Source of the DNA: Comamonas odontotermitis
GTDB taxonomy: Bacteria; Pseudomonadota; Gammaproteobacteria; Burkholderiales; Burkholderiaceae_C
DNA: 64,000 bases
NCBI RefSeq assembly: GCF_014207855.1
Contig: NZ_JACHKZ010000002.1
Coordinates: forward strand, 1-64,000
Direction of reading: 5' to 3'
Made by a program: the position numbers and the translations under genes. Of this stretch, positions 1 through 10,586 are shown in pieces. The notes below the pieces were generated by a model, which had not been told where the DNA came from, made no database searches, and saw only the letters and a list, made by a program, of their open reading frames with translations. Every line of letters starts with the position of its first letter. Position 1 is the first letter of the stretch.

Positions 1-305
<305 letters not shown>

Positions 306-411
306 GAGAAATTCTCCAAATAAAGAGCAAAACCTGTGTTGGGTTTAACGTCTACATCCGATTGCTTGATCGCTTCGCACAGGAAACAAAGCGGCACCGA
401 ATCGTAGACAA

Positions 412-460
412 AACTATTAAAAAGATAGCAGCTTGCGCCCGATCAACGGACGCAAGCGCT
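412..460. repeat. Dispersed intergenic palindromic element, copy in fusA-tuf spacer
   Basis: A CTAT...GATAGC palindrome (414-429) is joined to a GCTTGCG...CGCAAGC hairpin (431-457). This two-hairpin layout recurs in diverged form at other intergenic sites of the window. Confidence 0.4.
419..457 (-). terminator. Hairpin with T-run just after fusA (possible attenuating terminator)
   Basis: On the minus strand a hairpin starts 9 nt after the fusA stop: 7-bp arms (GCTTGCG/CGCAAGC on the plus strand, 431-437 and 451-457), a 1x1 mismatch and three more pairs. A run of five T follows about 8 nt later (plus-strand A at 419-423). The T-run is further from the stem than ideal, so partial termination or processing between fusA and tuf is more likely than a full stop. 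The same bases form part of a dispersed palindromic element. Confidence 0.4.
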
Positions 461-465
461 ACTTA

Positions 466-2577
<2,112 letters not shown>

Positions 2578-2732
2578 GATTGATCCTTTGTTGATCAGTG
2601 AGGAGGAGGTGATGCAAACTGGCGGATAGCACAGACATCAACCACGATATGAGGGCAGTCTGAATCCAAGCAAGGCCGCAAGCAAAAATCTGTTGCTGGC
2701 GGCCTTTGCAGGATCAAGAGAGATCGCTCAGA

Positions 2733-3206
2733 TTAGAAGCGGAAGTGGCTAAATGCCTTATTCGCTTCGGCCATGCGGTGCACTTCGTCACGGCGCTTCA
2801 TCGCACCGCCACGGCCTTCGGTGGCTTCCAGCAGTTCGTTGGCCAGACGTTGGGCCATCGATTTTTCACCGCGCTTGCGTGCGGCTTCCTTGATCCAGCG
2901 CATGGAAAGAGCCAGACGACGGACAGGACGCACTTCCACTGGCACCTGGTAGTTGGCACCGCCAACACGGCGGGACTTCACTTCGACCATGGGCTTGACA
3001 TTGTTGATAGCAACAACGAAAGCTTCCAGAGGATCCTTGCCTGGGTGCTTTTTCTCGATCAGATCCAGAGCGCCATAAATGATGCGCTCTGCAACTGCCT
3101 TCTTGCCGCCTTCCATGATCACGTTCATGAATTTGGACAGCTCTACATTGCCGAACTTTGGATCCGGCAGAATTTCACGTTTGGGGACTTCGCGACGACG
3201 TGGCAT
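2733..3206 (-). CDS. rpsG: 30S ribosomal protein S7
   Basis: S7 nucleates assembly of the 30S head by binding 16S rRNA; in E. coli it also represses the str operon translationally. The 157-residue product begins [20 protein letters not shown] and is full length, with the conserved basic N-terminus and the C-terminal [13 protein letters not shown] typical of the family. ATG at 3206-3204. It lies 162 bp after rpsL and 155 bp before fusA on the minus strand. These spacers are longer than in enteric str operons and could hold regulatory structure, but I see no clear S7-binding mimic. Confidence 0.98.
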   Translation of the reverse strand: MPRRREVPKREILPDPKFGNVELSKFMNVIMEGGKKAVAERIIYGALDLIEKKHPGKDPLEAFVVAINNVKPMVEVKSRRVGGANYQVPVEVRPVRRLALSMRWIKEAARKRGEKSMAQRLANELLEATEGRGGAMKRRDEVHRMAEANKAFSHFRF

Positions 3207-3368
3207 TTCTTCACCTCTATCTTTGCTTCAGTTGGTATCTTTTCAGACACCGCGAGAGCCAATATGGACTCCCACTTACTCGACCCGGGCAAAACATTTG
3301 CCTTTGGGGTCACTACGCTTGTGCAGCCTGCCTGGCTGACAAACACCGGGAATGTCTTGAAAAAGCGA

Positions 3369-3746
3369 TTAAGCCTTCTTAGGACGCTTTGCACCGTACT
3401 TGGAACGGGCTTGCTTACGGTCCTTGACGCCTTGCAGGTCAAGCGAACCGCGCACGATGTGGTAACGCACACCTGGCAAGTCCTTCACACGGCCGCCGCG
3501 CACCAGCACGACGCTGTGCTCTTGCAGGTTGTGGCCTTCACCGCCAATGTACGAAATGACTTCGAAACCATTGGTCAGACGAACCTTGGCCACCTTACGC
3601 AGAGCGGAGTTAGGCTTCTTAGGCGTCGTGGTGTACACACGGGTGCACACGCCACGGCGCTGTGGGCAGTTTTCCATAGCAGGGCTCTTGGATTTAACAA
3701 CTTCTACCGTGCGGCCCTGACGCACGAGTTGGTTAATGGTTGGCAT
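3369..3746 (-). CDS. rpsL: 30S ribosomal protein S12
   Basis: S12 lines the decoding centre of the 30S subunit. The 125-residue product begins [20 protein letters not shown] and is full length. The two loops where streptomycin-resistance substitutions arise are wild type: TPKKPNS has lysines at 43 and 44, and GGRVKDLPG has K88, so a streptomycin-sensitive ribosome is predicted at this level. ATG at 3746-3744. It is the promoter-proximal gene of the str operon here; a candidate promoter lies about 110 bp upstream. Confidence 0.98.
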   Translation of the reverse strand: MPTINQLVRQGRTVEVVKSKSPAMENCPQRRGVCTRVYTTTPKKPNSALRKVAKVRLTNGFEVISYIGGEGHNLQEHSVVLVRGGRVKDLPGVRYHIVRGSLDLQGVKDRKQARSKYGAKRPKKA

Positions 3747-3854
3747 TAATTAAACGTCCCTAAACGTGAATTTGCTTCGAAAAGCGAAAACGTGAATCCC
3801 TTCGGAAATTCCGAAAAGCCCTCTAATGTACCACCGAAGGCAAAATCCGGCAAA

Positions 3855-3883
3855 TGTTTACGGGGGAACCCGTAGTGCGTCAA
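3855..3883 (-). promoter_or_regulatory. Candidate sigma-70 promoter of the str operon
   Basis: On the minus strand a -35 box TTGACG (plus-strand bases 3878-3883, five of six matches) is separated by 17 bp from a weak -10 TAAACA (3855-3860, three of six). It is the best-spaced candidate in the 216-bp gap upstream of rpsL. The -10 is poor, so this remains a guess. Confidence 0.3.
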
Positions 3884-3962
3884 CAGCACATGACCGGTCT
3901 TTTTACGCGATGACCCACGCCGGCAAAGCGCATCCCGCTCCTGTTTTTGAACAGGCCAGAAT

Positions 3963-3992
3963 GACAAAAGCGTGCCAAGGCACGCTTTTGTC
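3963..3992 (-). terminator. Strong palindromic terminator after the carboxypeptidase gene
   Basis: Two 14-nt arms (GACAAAAGCGTGCC and its complement) flank a 2-nt centre, with A-run before and T-run after the GC-rich stem on both strands. It lies 13 bp beyond the stop of the carboxypeptidase gene and also insulates the str operon promoter. The symmetry means it could stop transcription from either side. Confidence 0.75.
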
Positions 3993-4005
3993 GATTTCCA
4001 GGCGC

Positions 4006-5178
4006 TTACTTGATCCAGAGGCGGATTGCATCCCAGGCGCGGCCAAAGATGCCGGCTTCGCCCACATCCTCCAGCGCCACCAGCGGCACTTCAGCCACTT
4101 GCTGGCCGCCAGCCATCACTTTCAGGCTGCCCAGCTTCTGACCCTTGGTGAAAGGCGCGATCAGCGGCTCCTGGCTAACCACCTGGGTTTCCAGCTTGCC
4201 GCCGGTGCCAGCGGGCACGTTGACGATGATCGGCGTGGCGCTGCCCATCTTGACGGTGTCCTGCGCACCCTTCCAGGCCTTGGGCGTTGCCACAGGCTGG
4301 CCGCCATCAAACAGCTTGACGGTGTCGAAGGCGGTGTAGCCCCAATTCAGCAGCTTCTGGCTCTCGTTGGCGCGGTCCTTGTCGCTGGCAGCGCCCAGCA
4401 GGATCGAGATCAGGCGACGGTCACCTGCATTGGGCACCTGGCGCTTGGCCGTAGATACCAGACAGTAGCCCGCAGCATTGGTGTGACCGGTTTTCAGTCC
4501 GTCCACCGTGGGGTCGCGGAACAACAAAGTATTACGATTGGTGCCATTGGATTTGGGGGTGCCGGGGTAGTACCACTGCTTGGTCGAGTAGTAGTGCATG
4601 TATTCCGGGAAGTCCTTCATCAGGCGGTTGGCCAGGATGCTCAGGTCCTTGGCGGTCGTCGTATGGCCGGGCTCGGTCAGGCCTTCCGGGTTCTTGTAGG
4701 CCGTGTTTGTCATGCCCAGAGCCTTGGCCTGCTCGTTCATCAGGCGCACAAAGTTCTCGGCAGTACCGCCCACACCTTCGGCCAGCGCCATGGTGGCGTC
4801 ATTACCCGATTGCACGATCATGCCGTGCAGCAGATCGTCCACCTTCACCTGCATCTTGGGGTCGATGAACATGCGCGAGCCCGGCATCTTCCAGGCCCGC
4901 TCGCTCACTGGCAAGGTCTGCTCCAGGCTGATTTTCTTGGCGCGCAGCGCGTCAAACACCACATAGCCGGTCATCAGCTTGGTGAGCGATGCCTGCTCCA
5001 CCGGCGCATCGATGTCCTTGGCAGCCAGTACCTGACCAGTGGTTGCATCAAACAACAGGTAGTTGCGTGCGGCGATTTCGGGAGGTACAGGTGCCGCCAG
5101 TTGGGCCAGGGCCAGTGTGGGGGCCAGCAAGGCCGCAGCAGCCCAGGTGCGCAGGGTGGGCATCAAAGAAGATTTCAT
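4006..5178 (-). CDS. dacC: D-alanyl-D-alanine carboxypeptidase (PBP5/6 type, peptidase S11)
   Basis: A periplasmic penicillin-binding protein that trims the terminal D-Ala of peptidoglycan pentapeptides. The 390-residue product starts at MKSSLMPTLRTW (ATG 5178-5176), which places a signal peptide ending near LALAQ at the N-terminus; an upstream in-frame ATG at 5214 would bury the signal. All three active-site motifs are present: S64-L-T-K67, S124-G-N126 and K229-T-G231. The C-terminal IFGRAWDAIRLWIK looks like the amphipathic membrane-anchoring helix of PBP5/PBP6. It is the last gene of a minus-strand run and is followed by a strong terminator. Choice between dacA and dacC naming is arbitrary. 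Confidence 0.93.
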   Translation of the reverse strand: MKSSLMPTLRTWAAAALLAPTLALAQLAAPVPPEIAARNYLLFDATTGQVLAAKDIDAPVEQASLTKLMTGYVVFDALRAKKISLEQTLPVSERAWKMPGSRMFIDPKMQVKVDDLLHGMIVQSGNDATMALAEGVGGTAENFVRLMNEQAKALGMTNTAYKNPEGLTEPGHTTTAKDLSILANRLMKDFPEYMHYYSTKQWYYPGTPKSNGTNRNTLLFRDPTVDGLKTGHTNAAGYCLVSTAKRQVPNAGDRRLISILLGAASDKDRANESQKLLNWGYTAFDTVKLFDGGQPVATPKAWKGAQDTVKMGSATPIIVNVPAGTGGKLETQVVSQEPLIAPFTKGQKLGSLKVMAGGQQVAEVPLVALEDVGEAGIFGRAWDAIRLWIK

Positions 5179-5261
5179 GTCGTCCAACTTTACAACTTGC
5201 CTGCCAAAGCCCATGCAGCGGGCGGCAGGCCATCAAAACCAATAGCAATACTACACCACGG

Positions 5262-5903
5262 TCAAGCCGCAGCAGTGCTCAGGTGGCGCATGACCAAGCC
5301 TTTGAGCAGCGGCAATTGTCCGTGGAAGAAGTGTGCGCCCCCTGGCACAACCGTAACTGGAAGTATCTGCGGCCGCGCCCAGTCCATCACCGAAGACAGC
5401 GGCACGGTGTCGTCCACCTCCCCGTGAATGACCAGGGTGCGCTCGTGCGCCTCGGGCGGTACCGCAGCCACGGTGAAACGCGACGCGGCCGTGCCCACAA
5501 ACACCACTTTCTCGATCTGGCGCCGGGGCCAAAGTTCCGCCAGCGCGTGGCTCATCACGAAGGAGCCGAAAGAAAAGCCCGCCAGCGCCAGTGCCCCCTG
5601 CGGCGCCAATTGCTCCACCACCGCCAGAAAATCCTCGCGCTCACCCCGGCCTTCGTCGTAGGTGCCAGCCGACTGGCCCACGCCGCGAAAGTTGAAGCGC
5701 AGCGCATTCCAGCCACTGGCCACAAAGGCACGCGCCAGGGTCTGCACCACCTTGTTGTCCATGGTGCCTGCGAATAACGGGTGAGGATGGCCGATGACGG
5801 CGGTGCCGTGCACGGCGCCGTCGGGGGAGGCGGCCGCGTCTCGCGCCACCTCCAGGGTTCCGGCCGGGCCGTGGATGGTGAATCGTTCTGTCTGCGCATT
5901 CAT
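5262..5903 (-). CDS. Alpha/beta hydrolase, dienelactone hydrolase-like small family
   Basis: A 213-residue cytoplasmic alpha/beta hydrolase of unknown substrate. The nucleophile elbow is GFSFGS with Ser111; an HPHP segment at 39-42 and NFRGVGQSAG at 71-80 are typical of the short family often annotated as alpha/beta hydrolases of the YqiA/DLH-like kind. Asp164 or Asp165 and His191 (GGAHFFHG) complete a plausible triad. There is no signal peptide. It lies 83 bp upstream of the carboxypeptidase on the same strand and 66 bp after the ferredoxin gene; the upstream spacer holds a palindromic repeat. Confidence 0.8.
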   Translation of the reverse strand: MNAQTERFTIHGPAGTLEVARDAAASPDGAVHGTAVIGHPHPLFAGTMDNKVVQTLARAFVASGWNALRFNFRGVGQSAGTYDEGRGEREDFLAVVEQLAPQGALALAGFSFGSFVMSHALAELWPRRQIEKVVFVGTAASRFTVAAVPPEAHERTLVIHGEVDDTVPLSSVMDWARPQILPVTVVPGGAHFFHGQLPLLKGLVMRHLSTAAA

Positions 5904-5906
5904 GAC

Positions 5907-5948
5907 GCTATCAACTCCATAGCAAATAGCGCTTATCAGATAAGCGCC
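5907..5948. repeat. Two-hairpin palindromic element upstream of the hydrolase
   Basis: GCTAT (5907-5911) pairs with ATAGC (5919-5923); next to it a 9-bp perfect inverted repeat GCGCTTATC/GATAAGCGC with a 1-nt centre spans 5929-5947. Best preserved copy of the composite element seen in other spacers of this window. Confidence 0.55.
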
Positions 5949-5969
5949 AGAGGCAATTTACTCAAAGAA

Positions 5970-6323
5970 TCAACGCCCTACGTCGGGCGGCGTCACCAGG
6001 CGCTCGACCACCTTGCCGTTTTTCAGGTGCGACTCGATGATCTCGTCGATATCGTCGTTGTCGATGTAGGTATACCAGACACCTTCTGGATACACTGCCA
6101 TGATCGGGCCGCCCGCGCAGCGGTCCATGCAGCCGGCCTTGTTGATGCGTACCTTGCCTGGGCCATTCAGGCCCTCGGCCTTGACGCGTGCCTTGCAGTG
6201 GTCAAACATGGCTTGTGCGCCGTGGTGGGCGCAACTGTCTTCGCCATTGACACGGTCGTTCAGGCAGAAGAACACATGGTGTTGGTAGTACTGGCCGCTG
6301 TCGCCGGGTTTTTGCTCACTCAT
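5970..6323 (-). CDS. Thioredoxin-like [2Fe-2S] ferredoxin
   Basis: A 117-residue soluble ferredoxin of the thioredoxin-like fold (related to the NuoE/Shethna-type family). Four cysteines have the expected pattern: C20, C31, then C65-x3-C69 in KAGCMDRCAGGP; C43 is extra. The segment GPGKVRINKAGC is characteristic. The electron partners are not indicated by the neighbours, which are a hydrolase downstream and a VanZ-like protein upstream on the same strand. ATG at 6323-6321. Confidence 0.88.
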   Translation of the reverse strand: MSEQKPGDSGQYYQHHVFFCLNDRVNGEDSCAHHGAQAMFDHCKARVKAEGLNGPGKVRINKAGCMDRCAGGPIMAVYPEGVWYTYIDNDDIDEIIESHLKNGKVVERLVTPPDVGR

Positions 6324-6404
6324 GGCTCGCTCTCGTCAAATGCAATGGCGCTATTGTGGCAGCTTGGCAAGTCGCCACACCCATGATGGCAGCGCGGTTG
6401 CGCT

Positions 6405-7592
6405 TCAGTGCCCGGCGCTTTGCCGGCGGCGCCGCGCCACCACATCGCCTGGCACACGCCCCAAAAGCAGCAGCACATACACAATCACCGCGAACGGCCA
6501 CAGCCAGCCCAGCCACTGGCCCAGCCCAAAAAAGCGAATGAACCGGCCCTGCTCCCACGATTGCAGTGCCGTGGCGTAGTACGGGCTGGGTGGCGCCTGG
6601 TTGAGCATGTTCACGTCGATCATGAGGCCCATCAACAGCAGCAGCACGCAATAGCGCCGCGGCAGGCCCACCTGCAGCAGCGCCAGCGCCAACGCCAGCG
6701 CAATGCCCAGGCGCGCAGTATGGTCCAGCCAGTCCCACGCGAATGCCGGGCCATAGCTGAGCGCCGATGACAGCGCCGAAACCGCAATCCCCACCACCAC
6801 AATGAGCCCCACCATCACCATGCGACGCGTGAAGTGGGTCATCACGCTGAAAGCCAGCCAACACGGTATCAGCAGCCCCAGCATCACCACCACCAACTGG
6901 CCGATCGGCGACAAGGGCTCGTTGGCTTGCATGAAGTTGGGCATCCACTCTTCAAATGCGGTATTCACCAGAATATCGACCAGCCAGCTCTCCAGCCGGT
7001 CAAACACTTGGCCCAGACCGAATGGTTGCGGTGGCGGAAAGAGCAGCGCCAGCGGCCACAGCAGCAGCAGCACGATGGCGCCGCGCGAGTCAGGGATGAA
7101 CCAGCGGTCACGTACATCGCTCCAGCGCCGCAAAATACCCATCCACACGAACAGTGGCACCAGCAACGCCCCCATCAGCGCGCCAATGCTGTTGAGCAGC
7201 CAGTCCATATTGCTCGACACCCGCTGAGGCAGGAATATCTGCAGAAATTCCATGGCAAGCGAGAGCGCACCACCTAGCAGCAGCGCCCACAGCCAACCCG
7301 ATCTGCGCCAGCCATGGCGCCAAAACCCCAGGCTCAGCAAGAAGCCCAGCGGCGCATAGCCCGCCACGTTGATGAGCACATCAAACCAAGTCCAGTACGG
7401 TGGTGGAATCCGCGCCAGCAGAAACTCCGCGGGCGAAATGCCCTGCGTGCGCCAACCCTCAAACGGAAACAGGCTGGCAAATACGATCAGCACCGCATAC
7501 ACCAGCACCAGAGGCCAGGCAATGGTCCGGTGGTTGTCTGCGGGCAGCTGCGCGGCAGGCTGGTCTTGCATTTCAGGAGTGACCCATGTCAA
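6405..7592 (-). CDS. VanZ-like family membrane protein
   Basis: A 395-residue integral membrane protein with about ten hydrophobic segments. The N-terminal part (roughly residues 25-155) carries the VanZ-like signature: LFPFEGW after the first helix, then DVLINVAGYAPLGFLLS and MEFLQIFLPQRVSSNMDWLLNSIGALMG. VanZ relatives are linked to teicoplanin resistance in Gram-positives but their role in proteobacteria is unknown. The C-terminal half is extra membrane sequence without a recognised motif. The start is uncertain between 7592 and an internal ATG at 7571; neither has a good ribosome-binding site. It begins 3 bp after the hemJ stop, implying co-transcription. Confidence 0.75.
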   Translation of the reverse strand: MTWVTPEMQDQPAAQLPADNHRTIAWPLVLVYAVLIVFASLFPFEGWRTQGISPAEFLLARIPPPYWTWFDVLINVAGYAPLGFLLSLGFWRHGWRRSGWLWALLLGGALSLAMEFLQIFLPQRVSSNMDWLLNSIGALMGALLVPLFVWMGILRRWSDVRDRWFIPDSRGAIVLLLLWPLALLFPPPQPFGLGQVFDRLESWLVDILVNTAFEEWMPNFMQANEPLSPIGQLVVVMLGLLIPCWLAFSVMTHFTRRMVMVGLIVVVGIAVSALSSALSYGPAFAWDWLDHTARLGIALALALALLQVGLPRRYCVLLLLMGLMIDVNMLNQAPPSPYYATALQSWEQGRFIRFFGLGQWLGWLWPFAVIVYVLLLLGRVPGDVVARRRRQSAGH

Positions 7593-7595
7593 AAG

Positions 7596-8015
7596 TCAAA
7601 AGGGCTTGACCACCGCCAGGATGACGGCGGCAATCAGCAACAACACGGGCACTTCGTTGAACCAGCGGTACCAGACATGCGAGTGTCTGTCTGTGCCATT
7701 GGCGATCTTGCGCAACAGCACCGCGCAGGCGTGGTGGTAGCCGATGATGAGCGCCACGATCAGCAGCTTGGCATGCAGCCAGCCCCCTGCCCCGCGCCAC
7801 CAGCCCAACCACAGCCACAGGCCCAAGCCCAGCGCCAGCACGGCAATCATCGTCATGAAACGCAGCAGCTTGCGCGCCATGAGCAGCAGGCGCTCACGTT
7901 CAGCCTGCGAATCAGCCGGAACCATGGCCAGGTTGACAAAAATACGCGGCAGATAGAACAGACCGGCAAACCAACTGGCCACGAACACGATATGAAAGGC
8001 TTTGATCCACAGCAT
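7596..8015 (-). CDS. hemJ: HemJ-type protoporphyrinogen IX oxidase (UPF0093/CopD-like membrane protein)
   Basis: HemJ oxidises protoporphyrinogen IX to protoporphyrin IX in the inner membrane, the penultimate step of haem synthesis. The 139-residue product starts MLWIKAFHIVFVASWFAG at 8015, with a GGGGG stretch just upstream; a longer in-frame start at 8087 would add a non-conserved tail. The family features are present: His8 in the first helix, YLPRIFV after it, Lys83 in HAKLLIV, and four membrane helices. It is divergent from hemB, which supports a haem role over the copper role suggested by the CopD label. Confidence 0.82.
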   Translation of the reverse strand: MLWIKAFHIVFVASWFAGLFYLPRIFVNLAMVPADSQAERERLLLMARKLLRFMTMIAVLALGLGLWLWLGWWRGAGGWLHAKLLIVALIIGYHHACAVLLRKIANGTDRHSHVWYRWFNEVPVLLLIAAVILAVVKPF

Positions 8016-8049
8016 CCCCCAAGTGTAGTAGCTGACGCCATAGGAGTGA

Positions 8050-9165
<1,116 letters not shown>

Positions 9166-9191
9166 AAACAATAGCACTCAGTACACACAGG

Positions 9192-9223
9192 GCCTGCGCA
9201 GCTTGCGCGGGCTCCTTTTTTTT
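9192..9223 (+). terminator. Intrinsic terminator after hemB
   Basis: An 8-bp stem (9192-9199 with 9205-9212, one G-U pair) with a 5-nt loop is followed by a run of eight T (9216-9223), 27 bp past the hemB stop. Confidence 0.8.
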
Positions 9224-9257
9224 GCCATGCTGGCGGGCGAAGTCTATCCAGGAATTG

Positions 9258-10499
9258 ATGGTGAGTAACCCCAGCAGCATCCGCATCTTCCACATTGCGG
9301 GCAACGAAGCGACCGAGCTGGCCGCCGTGCCCTACCAGTTGCCCGACAAAGGCTTTCTGTGGCTGGCCTGCACACGCAGCTATTTCAGTGAACAGCTGGG
9401 CAGCCTGCAGCTGGCGCTGCAAAAACTCTCGGGCGCGCCGCTGGTAGACCTGCATGTGTCCGACCTGCTCAACCCCCAATTGCCGTCGCACTATGACTAC
9501 ACCTCGCAGTACGACCTGCTGGTGATCCGCCGCCTGGCATCGACGCCCTCCAAGACCGGCTCTGCCGCCCTGGCCGCCGTTCGGCGCACGGCAGCGGACA
9601 AACCCATAGACGATGCACCCCACATCAGCACCACACCGGTCGGCTTTGCCGCCTGGGAACGGGTGCTGCTGTCGGTACACCCGGAAGACTGCACCGTGCG
9701 CGATGCCTATGCGCGGCGCCTGCTCCAGTTTGCCCGGACCGACACCAGCGGCAGCGCGCCTGCCGAGCCCGACCCGCTCTCCAATGCCACACAGGAGCGG
9801 CTCGCGCGCGAGGACAAGGCCTACCGTGCGCCGGCGGCCGCACCCGCAGCGGGTACAGGCGGCGTACAGCCGGTTCGCCTGCCCACATCGCCCGCGGATC
9901 TGATGATGCGCACCGTCAACATCATCGTGGACAACTACCTGGATCTGCGCCGCGAGCTCTCCCGCCACCTGGACCTGTGGCAAAGCGCGCTGCTCGCCCC
10001 GCGCAAGCGCATCGCCAACTGGCAAGCCCTGCTCGAAGCACGCCTGACCCTGCACCAGCTCGACGAAATCTGTGAAGACCAGCGCGCCGCCGTGCAGGAC
10101 TGGGTGGATGCCGTCGAAACCTGGCCCCTGCCCGAATCGGCAGGCGCGCAGCGCGAATTGGAAGCGCTCAAAGTTCGCAGCCGCGACGTGTTGGAACACA
10201 TCGAGCGCGTGGTGCACCATGTGCGCCGGCTGGAGCAGAGCACCGAAACTGCCGTACAGATGCATTTCAGCGTACAGAGCAATCGCGCCAACGACATCAT
10301 GCGCACGCTCACCACCATCACCGCCATCTTCCTGCCGCTGAACCTGATCGCCGCCATCTTCGGCATGAATTTCGAATTCATTCCGCTGATTCACAAGGAA
10401 GATGGCTTCTGGTGGGCCATGGGCGTGATGGCGCTGATCACGGTGACGCTGATTGGCTTTTTCTCGTACAAGCGCTACCTGACGCGTACGGGAAAATAA
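9258..10499 (+). CDS. corA: CorA-family divalent cation transporter
   Basis: A 413-residue inner-membrane transporter of the CorA metal ion transporter family (Mg2+, Co2+, Ni2+, or Zn2+ export in the ZntB branch). The large N-terminal cytoplasmic domain ends in a long stalk helix, followed by two C-terminal membrane segments: TTITAIFLPLNLIAAIFGMNF, containing the signature GMN, and WAMGVMALITVTLIGFFSY. The ATG at 9258 has an AGGAA site 5 nt upstream. An Ala/Pro-rich insert near residues 190-205 is unusual for the family. The substrate cannot be told from sequence. A perfect terminator follows the stop. Confidence 0.9.
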   Translation: MVSNPSSIRIFHIAGNEATELAAVPYQLPDKGFLWLACTRSYFSEQLGSLQLALQKLSGAPLVDLHVSDLLNPQLPSHYDYTSQYDLLVIRRLASTPSKTGSAALAAVRRTAADKPIDDAPHISTTPVGFAAWERVLLSVHPEDCTVRDAYARRLLQFARTDTSGSAPAEPDPLSNATQERLAREDKAYRAPAAAPAAGTGGVQPVRLPTSPADLMMRTVNIIVDNYLDLRRELSRHLDLWQSALLAPRKRIANWQALLEARLTLHQLDEICEDQRAAVQDWVDAVETWPLPESAGAQRELEALKVRSRDVLEHIERVVHHVRRLEQSTETAVQMHFSVQSNRANDIMRTLTTITAIFLPLNLIAAIFGMNFEFIPLIHKEDGFWWAMGVMALITVTLIGFFSYKRYLTRTGK

Positions 10500-10513
10500 G
10501 CCCCGGATCAATC

Positions 10514-10551
10514 AAAAAGAGAGCGGCTGGAGCATCACCGCTCTCTTTTTT
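10514..10551 (+). terminator. Bidirectional terminator between corA and the cyclic phosphodiesterase gene
   Basis: A 13-bp perfect stem (10514-10526 with 10538-10550) rich in GC at its core, with A5 before and T6 after, sits between two convergent genes and can serve both. Confidence 0.88.
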
Positions 10552-10586
10552 GGGTAGGCACAGTACCCGCAGTACCAATACGCCGC

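Noticed and set aside
3826-5427. 533-codon plus-strand ORF across the carboxypeptidase gene
   Set aside because: Shadow of the minus-strand gene with its complete SxxK, SGN and KTG motifs; the translation is low-complexity His/Gln-rich.
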